Under the pieces are notes generated by a model. It was given only the letters and a program-made list of their open reading frames with translations, was not told where the DNA came from and ran no database searches. 64,000 nucleotides of DNA from Strigamia acuminata (Eukaryota; Arthropoda; Chilopoda; Geophilomorpha; Linotaeniidae). Within the stretch, counting starts at the first letter, position 1; every line of letters starts with the position of its first letter. The DNA is taken from the NCBI GenBank assembly GCA_949358305.1, contig CASHSZ010000011.1:34001-98000 (forward strand), written 5' to 3'. The position numbers were made by a program, and so were the translations under genes. This document shows, piece by piece, positions 1 to 12,675 of the stretch.

Positions 1-554
1 CAGGGTGGACGTCCGTTGCCCGGCGCCCGCGCTTTCGTACACGCGCAATTTCCACTGGGTGGACGTGCTGAACAGGCTGGTCTCCTCGTTCCGCATCGGG
101 CGCCGTTCCCCGTACTGGCACCGGTACTTCTTCTTCCACAAGCTGAACCAAGGTGAGCGGGGCGCCGTTTGCCACCGATTAATCCGTCGCTAATTAATTC
201 TCGCTTCTCTTCTCTTCTCTTCTTCCAGTGTGCGTCAACGCCCGAATCAATATGCTCGAGGCGACCTCGGGCGCGCGAGGCGGCCGATCGCAGCTGCAGT
301 TCAGGAGAGCGCTCGCCACCCAACTCGTGTCTCGACGGGAGGGGGCCGTGCCGGGCGCGGCCCCCGCGCCCGGCGGACCCGTCGTCCACCGGCTCGAACA
401 CACGTCCAAGAGCAAGCGGTGCAAGGTGTGTTACGTGCGCCGCAAGGAACGGCACGAGAGCAGTTGGTGGTGCGTCCCCTGCGAAATCAACCTGTGCCGG
501 CCGAAACACGGTCGCGATTGTTTTCAGATCCACGTGGCCGGCGCGGACAAGTGA
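1..554 (+). CDS. piggyBac-like transposase, 3' part (block copy 1)
   Basis: This is the C-terminal part of the same gene that is complete at 54,963-57,379; the window begins inside its fifth coding exon. Exon 1-152 encodes the segment around WVDVLNRLVSSF and ends at a GTGAGC donor. Exon 229-554 encodes the last ~108 residues and stops with TGA. The final exon carries the cysteine-rich domain typical of piggyBac transposases (RCKVC, then WWCVPC, then LC and CF). At protein level it matches the downstream copy. Whether the 5' part exists lies outside the window. Confidence 0.9.
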
Positions 555-882
555 CCGCGACGTTTCCACGACCGAGCGCGCGCCGACGCTCGGGCGGCCA
601 ACCGGCCGGTTAATTTTGTTTTATTTCATTCCTCCATTTGCCAGAACGCGGCGGAGTAGTTTTGTTTGTTTTGCTTATTTATTTATTTATTCATTTATTC
701 CATTTTTTTTGTAAGTTAATTTTATTATTTATTAACAAAGGCAACAATGACGACGTATTGTCGATGCCGACAAAGAAAAAGAAAAAAAAGAAAACAAACG
801 AACAAATCAATAAAAACGAACAAAAACAGACAAGTGAAACGAAAACGTGTGAATTAATTAGCTCGATCGGCCAACCAATCAA
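555..882. other. short 3'-3' intergenic spacer
   Basis: This is AT-rich sequence between the convergent piggyBac-like and coiled-coil genes, with TTTA and A-rich runs. A segment near 741-775 recurs in diverged form near 21,092-21,120, which helps anchor the old third copy of the block. I see no coding feature. Confidence 0.6.
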
Positions 883-2451
<1,569 letters not shown>

Positions 2452-2776
2452 CCGTAAAAAAGAAAAAATGGCGTCGGAGAAAAAAAAAACCTATGGCGTG
2501 GTCGGAATGCGACTGTCTGTCTGCCCGCCTGTCAGTCCGTCAGCCAGCCAGTCAGCTGACGACACGAAAAAAAAAAAAAAAAAATGAACAAACAAACAAA
2601 CAAACAAACAAACAAACAAATAAATAATAGTAATAATAATAATAATAATAATTATTATTATTATTATTAAACAAAAAATAATTAATAACCGGTAACTAAT
2701 TAACGACGATTAACAACGGCGAGAATGAATGGTAACGACGGCGAACGTTGTCGTTGAAATTGGCGGCGCTTTATCA

Positions 2777-3090
2777 TCGGCCCCGAGTGGCCGAGCGGGC
2801 AGGGTGACCTGCCGCACGGAGCTGGTGACCGAGGGTTCGAGTCCCGCTTCCCGCCGATTTTTCATTTCTGGCAAAAACTGTATTGTCAAACAAATACGCA
2901 TTCCTGGGGTTTCGATTGATATTGCCCCGTTCCAGTTCGTTCGTCCATACTTATTAGTTCTCTTCAGATGGTGATGATGAACACTCTCCCGCGGGGTTGC
3001 GGGAGGGTGGGGGGGAGTCGAAAGATTCGGCTCTCCTTTTATTTATTTATTTATTTTATTTTATTTTATTTTATTTTATTTTATTTTTTT
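2777..3090 (+). repeat. tRNA-derived SINE-like repeat 1
   Basis: It has a pol III A box (TGGCCGAGCGG at 2,788) and a perfect B box (GGTTCGAGTCC at 2,834). A unique body of about 170 bases follows, then a GC hairpin of the CTCCCGC...GCGGGAG type with a G run, then CTCTCC and a TTTTATTTA tail. The head does not fold into a proper tRNA because the acceptor stem fails after five pairs. It is best read as a tRNA-derived SINE or tRNA-like pol III unit. Confidence 0.75.
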
Positions 3091-3260
3091 CGTTTACATA
3101 CATACATATATTTGTTTTTATTTTTACTCTTTTTCTTTTCTTTTCTTTTCTTTTTTTCCGAGATTCGAACAGAACTGCCGAGTTAAGTTAAGTTGGGCTA
3201 AAACAGAAAAGGAAGAAATTCGAAGCGACGGTTCTAGACGGCTACGAGGGCGGTTTATCT

Positions 3261-3580
3261 TCGGCCCCGGGTGGCCGAGCGGGCAGGGTGACCTGCCGCA
3301 CGGAGCTGGTGACCGAGAGTTCGAGTCCCGCTCCCGCCGACTTTTCATTTCCGACAAAGCTGTATTGTCAAACACGCATTCACAGCATTTCAGTTGATAT
3401 TGCCAAATATTGTGCCGTTCCAGTTTGGTCCCTTATTATTTCGAGATGGTGATGATGAACACTCTCCCGCGGGGTTGCGAGGGGGTGGGGGAGAGTCGAA
3501 AGGTTCGGTTCTCCTTTTGTTTTTATTTTTATTTTTATTTTTATTTTTATTTATTTTGTTTTATTTTGTTTTATTTTTTA
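3261..3580 (+). repeat. tRNA-derived SINE-like repeat 2
   Basis: This is the same family as the repeat at 2,777, placed 484 bases downstream in tandem. The A box is intact; the B-box region reads AGTTCGAGTCC. The body and GC-hairpin tail are conserved. The bases just upstream (GCGACG...CTAGACGGC...GGTTTATCT) are also shared with other family members, so the repeated unit extends about 50-60 bases 5' of the tRNA-like head. Confidence 0.7.
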
Positions 3581-4187
3581 TTTTTTAATTTTCAATTTTA
3601 TTCCATTTTTCTCCCCCCCGTCGATCATCGTCGCCACCGTCTCGTGTGGCGGTCGGGTGAAAGGAAAAAAAGAAAAAAAAAAAAAAAAAAGAAAACCCTT
3701 TGCATCACCTTATCCGCGATGTGTCGGGAGGGCGTCTGAGAACCCACTCGCCCATTCTCAGCGGCCGCATTTTCCAATTTTCGCCACCGGATGTCGCGCT
3801 CGCGTCACGCTCGTCCGTATCCCTCTCATCCCCACTCGTTGATTGACCTACTGGCTTCTTCGTCTCCCCTTTCGTCGCTCCTGCCGAGAAAGGTAAGCGA
3901 GATCGTCAATCGGATCGGGTCGGGTCGGACCGAAACCAACTCGACCGATCGACACGCGTCCTCCCGTTTCTCGGCCGCCGACGCGCGACCGGGATTAATT
4001 GATTGGTTTGGTTCGGTTCGGTTCGGTTCGGTTCGGTTCGGTCCGATCGGCGAATTTTCTCTTTCGTACGTTCGTTCATTCGTTCGTTCGCTCACCCGTT
4101 TGTTTGTTTATTATTTAAATCTAGCCACTCCATTCGTTCGTCCATTTTTTTTTTTTCCCCGTCAACATCCTCATCGCCGCCGCCGAC

Positions 4188-4499
4188 ATGTCGGGACATC
4201 GCCGCGACCACCCTTCGTAAGTTTCGCGACCGTTTAGTTAGTCAGTCAGTCAGTCAGTCAGTCGGTTAGCTAGTTGGTTAATCGACCAGCCAACCGACCG
4301 ACTTTCTTTTATCTTTATTTTTTTTTTTTTTTCTAAGGATTCCACCGCCGCCGCCGCTGCCACGCTCCATGGTCGAGTGGAACCTGGGCGCGGGACGGGG
4401 CAGGGCGTCCCGATGGGCCGGTCGCGCGGCCCGCGGCTACCCGTGAGTACCGTGATCGATCAATTACTTGATTTATTTATTTATTTTAATTTCTTTTGG

Positions 4500-4532
<33 letters not shown>

Positions 4533-4928
4533 CCACCGCCACCCATCACGCCGGACATGGAGGTGATCGGCGCGGCGGTGGATGCGGCCGGTCGCTCCGC
4601 CGCGGCGTGCAGGGCGGCCGAGGGCGTCGCCCGCGCCCTCGAGTTTCCCGTTCCAGAGGTGGCCATGGCGGTGGGCACGACGTCGGTGGTCGTGGCGGCC
4701 CGCCTGGCCACGTGGGCGACCCGCGCGGCCTTCAGCTCGGTCGCGGCGGCCGTAGCGGTGGTCGCGGCCACGACGGGCAACGAGGAGGCGGTCGACGCCG
4801 TCGTCACGGCGACCGGTGCGGTCGGGGCGGCCGAGGCAGCCACCATCGCCGTCGACGAGGCTGCGACGGCGGTAGAGGCGAGCGCGCGAGGACTCCGTCG
4901 TCGCCGCGCCAGGAGCTCAACGATGTAA
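4188..4928 (+). CDS. Ala-rich protein of unknown function (block copy 1)
   Basis: Three coding exons join in phase. ATG at 4,188 (MSGHRRDHPS) ends at GTAAGT. The second exon starts with IPPPPLPRSMVEWNLG and ends at GTGAGT. The third starts with IPPPPITPDMEVIGAAV and stops with TAA at 4,926. The product is about 185 residues. Its last 150 are extremely Ala/Val-rich and end in RRRRARSSTM. In the third exon the sense frame has very high G/C at third positions. A competing frame would give an RGG-like protein, but with poorer third-base bias. The IPPPP start of exons 2 and 3 suggests an old exon duplication. A noncoding 5' exon may lie near 3,791-3,893. Function is unknown. Confidence 0.5.
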
Positions 4929-5090
4929 CCGCCACCACCACCACCATCGCTCCTCGTTCCATTTTTCAATTTTTCAATTTGTTAATTTGTCAATTTTCTT
5001 TAAAATTTTTAGTTTTTTTTTTTTATGTTTTAATGTGCAAATGTATAAACGATGTATAAAGAATGTATAAACAAATATAAAAACAAACAA

Positions 5091-5124
<34 letters not shown>

Positions 5125-5260
5125 GCATTTTATTTTTTGGCCTCAAATCGGCAACGAGGGGGAAAAAAAAAAAAAATAATAATAATAATAATATGATACC
5201 GCGGAACACCTGTCCACAGTTCACACGGGGAATGAACAGACAAATAAATGAACAAGTAGA

Positions 5261-5291
<31 letters not shown>

Positions 5292-5319
5292 ACGAATAAA
5301 ATTCTTTCGGCCGCCACCC
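4929..5319. other. 3'-3' intergenic spacer
   Basis: This is AT-rich sequence between convergent genes, with a T run of about 30 at 5,093-5,122 and a TAAA repeat at 5,255-5,300. I see no gene. Confidence 0.6.
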
Positions 5320-5953
5320 TCAATATTCGATCGAAGAATTTCCGTCGTCGCCACCGCCGCCGTCGGCCGCCCCCTCGTCGCCCTCGGTCTCGTCCGCATA
5401 GTCGTCCGCCATCGGGTCCGTGTCATCGTCCACCATCTCCGCCGGCTCCACCGGCTCCACCGGCTCCACCGTCTCCACCCGCTCCGCCGCTTCCAGCAAC
5501 CTCCCCTGCATTTCCTCCAGCGTCCTCTCGAATTTCTCCTCCACTCTCTTCAACGTGCTCTCGAATCGCTTCTCCAGTCTCTCCAGCATCGCTTTCAGCA
5601 TCTCCTCCGTCCTCGCCACCACCCCCTCGACAGTCGTCTCCGGCGCCGCACCCTCGCTCTTCTTTTCGCCCGACCGTGACGGCAATGGCGGCGGCAGCGG
5701 TCGCGCTGACGCGCCCCCTCGACGCGACTGGAAGAAAAAAATAAAATAAAATAAAATAAAATAAAATAAACAAATTGAACCGGATTGAAAAATGTCGGGA
5801 CGCGGTACGGACCCTCTTGATCTTCGTGGGATCGTTGGTTTTCTTTCCGCACTTGGGCTCGTCGAATCCGCCGGCCTTCGCGAGGTCCCACCCACCAAGC
5901 CTCATAAACCTGACGCGCCGCGTACGAGCGGTGGGCGTTCTTTTTTCTTCCAT
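5320..5953 (-). CDS. acidic coiled-coil protein (block copy 1)
   Basis: There are two exons. ATG at 5,953 (MEEKRTPTARTRR) gives 47 codons to 5,813, joined in phase 0 to 5,727-5,320. The product is about 182 residues: a basic N-terminal part with GGWDLAKAGGFDEPKCGKK; then a Pro-rich linker; then a predicted coiled coil (TEEMLKAMLERLEKRFE and onward); then a VEPVEPVEP repeat; then a very acidic tail ending NSSIEY. The exon 1 donor (GTCCGT) is weak, so the junction is tentative. A truncated relative lies at 23,859-24,260. I cannot assign a function. Confidence 0.55.
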
Positions 5954-6021
5954 TCGTCTATTAGTATTGTAAATAAAGAAATAAATAAATAAATAAATAA
6001 ATAAATGAATGAACGAAAAAG

Positions 6022-6054
<33 letters not shown>

Positions 6055-6584
6055 AAACAAACAAAAACAAAGACAAAGACAAAAAAAATAACGAAACAAT
6101 GGCCGCGCGAACGACCCGGACGAATGCTCGAGGGAAAAAACGAACAAACAAACAAACAAACAAACAAACAAACAAACAAACAAACAAACAAAAAATAAAG
6201 TAAGGAAGGTTAAACCGAGTTACCTCCGAGCGTCCGATCTGTCCACGTGGCCAATGCTTCTAACGGCGAACGTGCCGGCTAATTGGTGTTTGTTTTGAAC
6301 GAGCGAGTGTCCGGCGAGTGAACGATCCAACGTTGCGCTTTTCGATGAAAATTGTCCGAGTCTCGTGTGCTCATGCGCATCGTGCGGCGCGCAGGTCCAC
6401 AACACTGTTTTCACGGGCTTTAAAAATAAATAAACTCGTTTCTCTCGTCTTTCTCCGTTTTGTAGATTTTTATTCGGTTTGTCGTTTCCCGAGCTGTACA
6501 AAAAATCAAAAATAAAATAAAATGCGTAACTTTAAACGAATGGCGACGATGACGGTGACAAATTCTTCGATTCGATCGGTCGGT
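5954..6584. other. intergenic spacer with A-rich and CAAA repeats
   Basis: It contains TAAA, poly-A and CAAA runs (5,985-6,195), then 300 bases of mixed sequence. An open frame of about 90 codons on the minus strand (6,501-6,220) has no supporting features and is not called. Confidence 0.5.
6469..6474 (-). terminator. polyadenylation signal for thymidine kinase
   Basis: A canonical AATAAA on the minus strand lies about 110 bases downstream of the thymidine kinase stop codon. Confidence 0.45.
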
Positions 6585-7130
6585 CTATGGCCGCGCCGCG
6601 AAACACGCGCGACATGACGGAACGTATTTGTCGGCGCCCCCGATCACTACAACGTCCTCTTCGCCCGACGTCCGCTTCGTGAACGCCGCTTCCCTTCGGC
6701 ACCGGTAGCACGTCGCCTCGAGTTTCACGACGTGCTCCGACTTCGGCAGCAATTCGCACACGTGTCCGAACGGGTTTCGTTTAAAGTCCCCGTCGAGGGC
6801 CGCGACTATCACGGTCTTCCCTTTCTCCGCCATTTCTTGACAGAACGGGACCAGGTCGTCGAAAAATTGACCCTCGTCGATGCCGATGGTTTCGAACTTT
6901 TCCGACTGTTCTCGAGCTTCCGCCAAGTCCCCGATCACGCGCGCCGCTCTCGAGACTCCGGGGTGGGTGACGACTTCCGATGAACCGTGGCGATCGTCGA
7001 TCTTCGGCTTCAATAGCAGCGCCTTTCTCCCTTCGAGGCGCCTCAGGAGCTCCGTCGTTTTCCCCGCGAACATGGGCCCGATTATCAATTGGATGCCGCC
7101 TCGCGGCTCGTTCTCGGGCGCGAGGGACAT
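6585..7130 (-). CDS. TK1: thymidine kinase, TK1 family (block copy 1)
   Basis: This enzyme phosphorylates thymidine to dTMP in the cytosolic nucleotide salvage pathway. The 181-residue single-exon frame starts at ATG 7,130. The P-loop GPMFAGKTTELLRR is at residues 18-31. The Walker-B/catalytic GIDEGQFF is at 83-90, with the catalytic Glu at 86. TVIVAALDGDFKRNPFG follows at about 106-122. The zinc ligands CYRC (141-144) and CRAC (173-176) flank the lasso VIGGADKYV. It is shorter than vertebrate TK1 (about 234 residues) and ends soon after the last zinc cysteines, so it lacks the C-terminal regulatory tail that carries the degradation signal in mammals. No intron is seen inside the core. The partial copy at 63,491-64,000 is near-identical. 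Confidence 0.95.
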   Translation of the reverse strand: MSLAPENEPRGGIQLIIGPMFAGKTTELLRRLEGRKALLLKPKIDDRHGSSEVVTHPGVSRAARVIGDLAEAREQSEKFETIGIDEGQFFDDLVPFCQEMAEKGKTVIVAALDGDFKRNPFGHVCELLPKSEHVVKLEATCYRCRREAAFTKRTSGEEDVVVIGGADKYVPSCRACFAARP

Positions 7131-7265
7131 GCCGTCGCGTCTAAACGAATAAATAGATAAACAAACAAATAGGCGAATAAACGAGTCGGTGAAAATGCGA
7201 GTCGGGGCAACGAAACCGATTGGTTTGAACCGAGTTCAATGTCGACAAAAACAGAAAAAAAAAAA

Positions 7266-7368
7266 TGGCGGCGGTGGCGGCGGTGGCGGCGGTGGCGGCG
7301 GTGGCGGCGGTGGCGGCGGTGGCGGCGGTGGCGGCGGTGGCGGCGGTGGCGGCGGTGGCGGCGGTGGC
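7266..7368. repeat. GGCGGTGGC minisatellite
   Basis: About eleven tandem copies of the 9-base unit GGCGGTGGC lie upstream of the thymidine kinase start. This tract is in block copy 1; the corresponding position in copy 2 is beyond the window end. Confidence 0.85.
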
Positions 7369-7494
7369 GCTGTGCGAGTTCTCGTCCGTCCGTGTGTGCG
7401 CGGGAAAACAAACTTTTACTTAAATTTGCTGGCCAGTTTGTCGATGCAAATTAAAAGAAAAAAAACGAAAAAATAAATAAAATAAATAACTTAA

Positions 7495-7510
<16 letters not shown>

Positions 7511-7530
<20 letters not shown>

Positions 7531-7752
7531 AAAGAGAACCGAATCTTTCGATTCTCTCCCATCCTCCCGTTGTCTTACGAGAGGATGTTGCTACGCGGAG
7601 GTCGTGTAATGTAAACATATTTATTTTCTTTTCAATCATCAAATCAGATCGTCAAACTGGAGAAACGAAACGTCGGCGGAAGCGGGATCCGAACTCGGGA
7701 CCCACGACTCCGTACAGTAGATCACTCTACCCACTCGGCCGGCCCGGCCAAG
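7511..7752 (-). repeat. tRNA-derived SINE-like repeat, reverse orientation
   Basis: Read on the minus strand this is a head with an A box (TGGCCGAGTGG-like), a B-box-like GAGTTCGGATCCC, and the usual tail with TCGAAAGATTCGG and TTTATTTA. The hairpin that is GGCAG/CTGCC in other copies is GTAG/CTAC here, a compensatory change. Confidence 0.6.
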
Positions 7753-7923
7753 CGATAAGACCAGCTTTTCCGAGCCTTTTCTGCGTTTCGTGTACACACG
7801 AATCGACCGAGCGAGACGGACGCGACGGATCTTATTAAATTTATTTATTTTTTTTCAATTGTTCGTCATTCGAATCGGTCGTGAGACATTTTAATTTCAA
7901 ATGCGGGATTAAATAGTCGCGTT

Positions 7924-8010
7924 TTATCACCGGCCCGGGTGGCGAGCGGACGGGGTTACCAACCGCACGGTGCCGTAAGCCGAGAGCGCGACGAGAGTCG
8001 CCGTGTTTCC
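7924..8010 (+). repeat. degraded SINE-like head
   Basis: A divergent tRNA-like head (CCGGCCCGGGTGGCGAGCGG, then ACCGCACGG) lacks a good B box and tail. It is recognisable only by comparison with the better copies. Confidence 0.4.
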
Positions 8011-8298
8011 AAATTACGTCGCCGAGCGTCGCTCTACGCACAGACGGTCACCGCACGCGACTTGCACCACACTCGAGGACACTCGGACAACCCAAAAGTG
8101 AGTAATTAGTCGCTTCATTGTCACAGTTGTCAATTAATCGATCGAACAATCGGTCAATTATCTCCCCAACTACGTGCTTGTCGACGCATGTGCGCGAGCA
8201 CGGACGCCGGAATTGGTTTCGGTCCGGTATCCATCGCCGCTCGCCCGCTCACTCGCTCACTCGCGTGTTTGGCAGATTTGCAACCCCGACCCTCTCTT

Positions 8299-8369
<71 letters not shown>

Positions 8370-8398
8370 CATTAAATTCTACTTCTACGTTCCAGGCA

Positions 8399-9164
8399 AT
8401 GAGCGGAAACAACGGCGGTGGTATCGACAGCGATGGTGGCGGCAGCGGCAGCGGCAGTGGTAGCGGCAGCGGCAGCGGCAGCGGGAGCGGCAGCGGCAGC
8501 GGTAGCGGTAGCGGCAGCGGCAGCGGCGGCAGCGGCAGCGGCAGCGGCAGCGGCAGCAGCAGCAGCAGCAGCAACAGCAACAACAACAACAACAACGACA
8601 ACAACGAACACGGCATCGGTGGCGATTCGAGGTGAGAGATTCGACCGACCGGTTTTGTCCCGTTTGTCTGTTCGGTTCTTTATTTTTTCATTTATTTATT
8701 TATTTTATTTTTTTTTTTTTCATGTTTTTGTTTATTTGATCGGTCGATCGATTGGTTCGATTCGATTTGTTTGATTGATTGATTGATTGATTGATTTATT
8801 TATTTATTTGTTTGTTCATTTATAGTCGAGCCCACGATAGCGCCTCTGTACCGGCACGCTCCGCGACTGCCGATGCGGCGAGGCCGAGGTAAATTGCTTC
8901 GATTCGACGTTTTGTCCAATTTGGTTGATTGATCGGTCGACCGACTTATTTGTTTATTTATTTATTTGTTTATTTATTTATTTGTATATATATATATATA
9001 TATTTTTTTTTTTTCAAGACCACTCCGCGGATGGGGGCGCATCACACTGATGGCCCACCGGCTGGGGTTCCCGGCGCCCGGGCCGAACGGGTCGAGACAC
9101 CCGACACCGAAGTAAGTCAATTCGATTCGACGTTTTGTCAGATTTGATCGACCGATCTATCTAT

Positions 9165-9211
<47 letters not shown>

Positions 9212-9590
9212 TAGCGGGCTCCACGGGCACGCCGCGTTGGTCGCGCGACTTAGGGCCACTGGGTTGATGAGGCCAAGACTCTCTGCGCCGAGGTAAATCG
9301 ATTCGACTCGACGTTTTGTCCGATTTGATCGATCGATTTGCTTATTTATTTATTTAATTTGTTGATTTATTCGTCTATTCGTCCATTTATTTATTTATAG
9401 TCGACCCCGTGGACGCGCCGCGCTGATCGCGCGACTCACCGCCGCCGAGCCGACTGGACCGAGGCTCCCGACGCCGAGGTAGGTAATTCGGCCAAACGTT
9501 TCGATTCGCCGGCCCGTCTATCTATCTGTTTATTTAATTTGTGTAATTAATTTGATATTTTTTCTCAGGGACCCGCAGCCAGACCCGTAG
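8399..9590 (+). CDS. Ser-Gly-repeat protein built from duplicated symmetric exons
   Basis: I do not recognise the gene. The model has six coding exons: 8,399-8,631, 8,826-8,888, 9,019-9,111, 9,215-9,292, 9,401-9,478 and 9,569-9,590. Every junction is phase 2, so each internal exon is symmetric. The N-terminal exon is a low-complexity Ser-Gly repeat followed by Ser and Asn runs. Exons 3-5 encode related Arg/Pro/Ala-rich modules (compare HAALVARLRATG with RAALIARLTAAE). The introns after exons 2, 4 and, less exactly, 3 begin with similar sequence (CGATTCGACGTTTTGTC). The start follows a TTCCAG acceptor by two bases. AATAAA follows at 9,712. The product is about 190 residues. Coding status rests on phase consistency only. 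Confidence 0.55.
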
Positions 9591-10207
9591 TCGGGGCCGA
9601 ACCGGACAATTCTCCCGTTCGTGTTATTTATTTGTTTTTATTTATTTATTTCTTTTTTAATTTCTTCGTTTCTTTCTTTTGTACATTGTTTTCCGTTCCC
9701 CAATTGTAAGCAATAAAAATAATTATCTTTTATCGAACAGTTTGAAGTTTTTTTTTTTTTTTTTTTTACAACCTTGGTTTAAATTTGAATTGGGGGGTGG
9801 GAGGTGGGCGCTAGCGGCCAAAACTTCATCGCGGGGGGGGACTGGATGAAAGGGTTCGCGGCGGAGTGAGTCGCTCAAAGTCATAAAATCGGTGTCGATT
9901 TTTACGAGATGTTGGGGGCGGTTGGAAGCCAACCAATGGACGCGCCGACGCCGCCCCGCTGTTAAATCCCACACGCAGTCGCTCGTGCACGCGCGACACG
10001 TGGATAGACGATTGGTCAGGGAGTAATTCGATCCTTTCCTTTCCCTCTACCGACGCCCATCGGAATGTCACCGACAGACCCGGCACGGTGGAGACTTTAA
10101 TAAAAACAAACGAAACGAAGAGAAGCAAAATGAAATGAAACCGGGCAAAGCGTTGCAAAGTAAAACGAGGTTGTTTAATCATAAACACGAGCACTATAAT
10201 AATGATG

Positions 10208-10249
<42 letters not shown>

Positions 10250-10358
10250 GCAATAATAGTAATAATTAATAATTAGCAACGACGACAAGAATAAGAATAG
10301 TGATTAGAATGAAAATAAATATATACATTTATAAAATTATAAGAGAAGAATTCCTCCC
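9591..10358. other. 3' region between convergent genes
   Basis: It contains the AATAAA of the upstream gene, a T run (9,750-9,768), and an ATA/AAT microsatellite at 10,196-10,260. A minus-strand open frame (ATG near 10,180 down to 9,826, about 117 codons) starts with a hydrophobic stretch. It has no other support and was not called. Confidence 0.5.
9712..9717 (+). terminator. polyadenylation signal
   Basis: A canonical AATAAA lies about 120 bases after the stop of the exon-repeat gene and just after a T-rich 3' UTR. Confidence 0.5.
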
Positions 10359-12599
10359 TTAATGGCGCCCTCCATCTCCCTTCTCCTTCTTCTTCTTCTT
10401 CTTCTCCTTCTTCTCCTTCTTCTCCTTCTTCCCCCTGTCGCTCGATTTTCCGACCCCCTTCCCCTTCCACACCTTCCCCCCCTCCACTCGCTTCGGTCCC
10501 GCCTCGAAGTCGCCGTCGTCGTCGCGCCCTTCTTCACCGTCTTTTCCGCACCTCTCTCCACCACCGTCTTCGTGCTCTTCCGCAGGCACGGGCACCTGCA
10601 GACCCGGCGCCGAAGATGGCCCCGCGGGCACTGGCGGGACCCCCTCCGCCATAAACGTCAACACGAGCGGCCGGTGTTCCGGCTGAAAGGAAAAAGGGAA
10701 AACGAATAATTAGAACGCGCCGACAACGACACGCGCAGCGGATATACCCACCGGTGATATGTCCCACTTGTGCAGCATCTCGTCCATCGTCACAACAACG
10801 ACGTTGTCCGTCTGTGGAACGAAGAAAAAGGAAAAACAAAACAAAACAAAACAAATTAATAAATTAATTGATCAAAATTAAATTTTACGTAAAAGAGTCG
10901 TTTACCTCTCCGATCAAAGACCGAAGTTCGTCGACGACCCATCGCGTGAGCCGAACACTCCCATCCAAATACACCTTGCCCGACAACGACCCGTCCCAAT
11001 CGTTGCGGCGGCGTTTCTTTCGCGGCGGCGAATGGGGAGCACCGCGAGCATGCTGGGTGCCGTCGTCGTCGTCTTCTTCGTCGTCGTCTTCGTCCTCGTC
11101 CTCGTCCTCGGTTCGCCTCCCCTCCTCGTCTTCTCTCTCCTCTTCCTCGCGTATCCACGCCGGGGGGGTGGTCCCGAACCGATGGACATCCAGCCAATGG
11201 TCGGCCAGCCCATCGGCGGACGGCGTCGCCGAGCAAAGAGGGCAATGTCCATCCTCGTCTTCGGCGTGCATCCGTTTCAACGTCTAGAGGAGGACAACAA
11301 CAACAAGAACAACGTTGACGATAAAATAAAATGAAATAAATAAATAAATAAATAAATAAAGAGAAAGGAAAAAGAGGAAGAAGATGAAGAAGAAAGCGAA
11401 CTAGTCGTTCAACTACGGTAGTTCGATATTCACCGAAATCAAAAGACGGGGCTGGCGCGAATACAGCCGCAGCAACCCTCGGGCGGCCTCGGCCGCGTCG
11501 TCCAGGACGGCGTGCCACTTCCGCCAGTGGCGGAAAGCGTCCCGGAAGAAGCTCCCGTACTTCGTCACTTCTATAGAGAAAATTGGAATTTGAAATAAAT
11601 AAATAAATAAATAAATAAATAAACAAACAAATAAATGTTTGTTCGTTCGTCTTGTTTCTTACTGTCCGGGCGGAAAGCGCACATGGCGCAGTAGTGGGCC
11701 TTATTGCCCTCCTTCTCTGGCGCCTCTTTCCCCGACGACGAGGCGCCCTTCGTCCCCCTTCTTCCCCCGCCCCCCGTTCGCTCGTTCTCTTCTCTCCCCC
11801 TCCGCCGTCGCCGCGTTGACGTGCTCCCCGTCGCCCCCTTCACCATCCGGAGCATCCTCGCCTCCATCGCCTCCATCTTCGCTTCCACCGCCGCCCCCAC
11901 CGCCGCCTTAATCCTCGCTTCCGTCACCGCGTCCGTTGTCGCGGCGGCGGCGGCGGCGGCGTCGGTGCCACCGGACAGCTCGTTGGCGGCGCCGGTGCCA
12001 CCGGACGACTTGTCGAGCATCGTCGAGCGAGTTCCTTGTGTCTGGAAGAAGCAAAACGACTGATTAAACAGACAATCAAAAACAAACGAGCGAACAAACG
12101 GTATACGAGTATCGACAAAAATTACCGCTTTCGCCACTTTCGCGGCCTTGGTCGCGCGACCATCGGACAACTTCCGCTTTAGATTCCGAGGCCGCAGGGT
12201 GATGTGCAGCGGTGGCAACCGTTTCGGGGGCGGCGGCGGCGGCGTCGGCGTCGGCGATGACGACTGCGGCGACGAGACCGAAGCTCGCCCGGAAGACGGC
12301 AAAGGCGACTTCGGCGACGTCTGTGGCGTCGACGGCGCCGGAACTCGTTCCGGATGCGCCGGTGATGTGGCGTCTCCGGCGACGGTCTGCGGGTCCGGGG
12401 CGGGTTTGCACGCCCGCTGGATGTCGTTCTCCGACAACCGCTCCACGGGTACGGTGACTCGCTGTAGCAGCACCTCCGACGAAAGCGGCGCCGTCGCCTC
12501 AAACGTCTCCGGCGACGATTGCGGCGAAGACGAAGACGTCGACGCGATTAAGATTGGCGATGGGAATCTCCCGGGCGTCTACCGAGAAAAGGAGAAAAA

Positions 12600-12639
<40 letters not shown>

Positions 12640-12644
12640 ATGAA

Positions 12645-12675
<31 letters not shown>

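Larger units (their letters stand above)
2452..4187. other. intergenic region with two SINE-like repeats
   Basis: It lies between divergent genes and holds two tRNA-like repeats (listed separately), A/T simple repeats and a possible 5' exon of the next gene at about 3,791-3,893, which ends in AGAAAG followed by a GTAAGC donor. A (GGTTC)n-like run lies at 4,009-4,040. Confidence 0.55.
7131..8398. other. intergenic region between TK and the exon-repeat gene
   Basis: It holds a GGC/GGT minisatellite, TAAA repeats (7,495-7,530), one reverse SINE-like repeat and one degraded forward one (listed separately), and an ATT microsatellite at 8,297-8,370 close to the next gene. A GTGAGT donor at about 8,098 may end an untranslated first exon of that gene. 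Confidence 0.5.

Noticed and set aside
2777-2856. Functional tRNA-Ser/Leu gene
   Set aside because: A and B boxes are good, but the acceptor stem fails after five pairs and no proper anticodon arm forms. The sequence recurs with a constant tail, so it is tRNA-derived.
6220-6501. Minus-strand ~93-codon frame downstream of TK
   Set aside because: It contains the TK polyadenylation signal, has no recognisable domain, and is preserved in copy 2 only because the whole block is.
9826-10180. Minus-strand 117-codon frame with a hydrophobic N terminus
   Set aside because: No homology, no paralogue, and no splice or polyadenylation context. It could be chance in a 3' UTR region.
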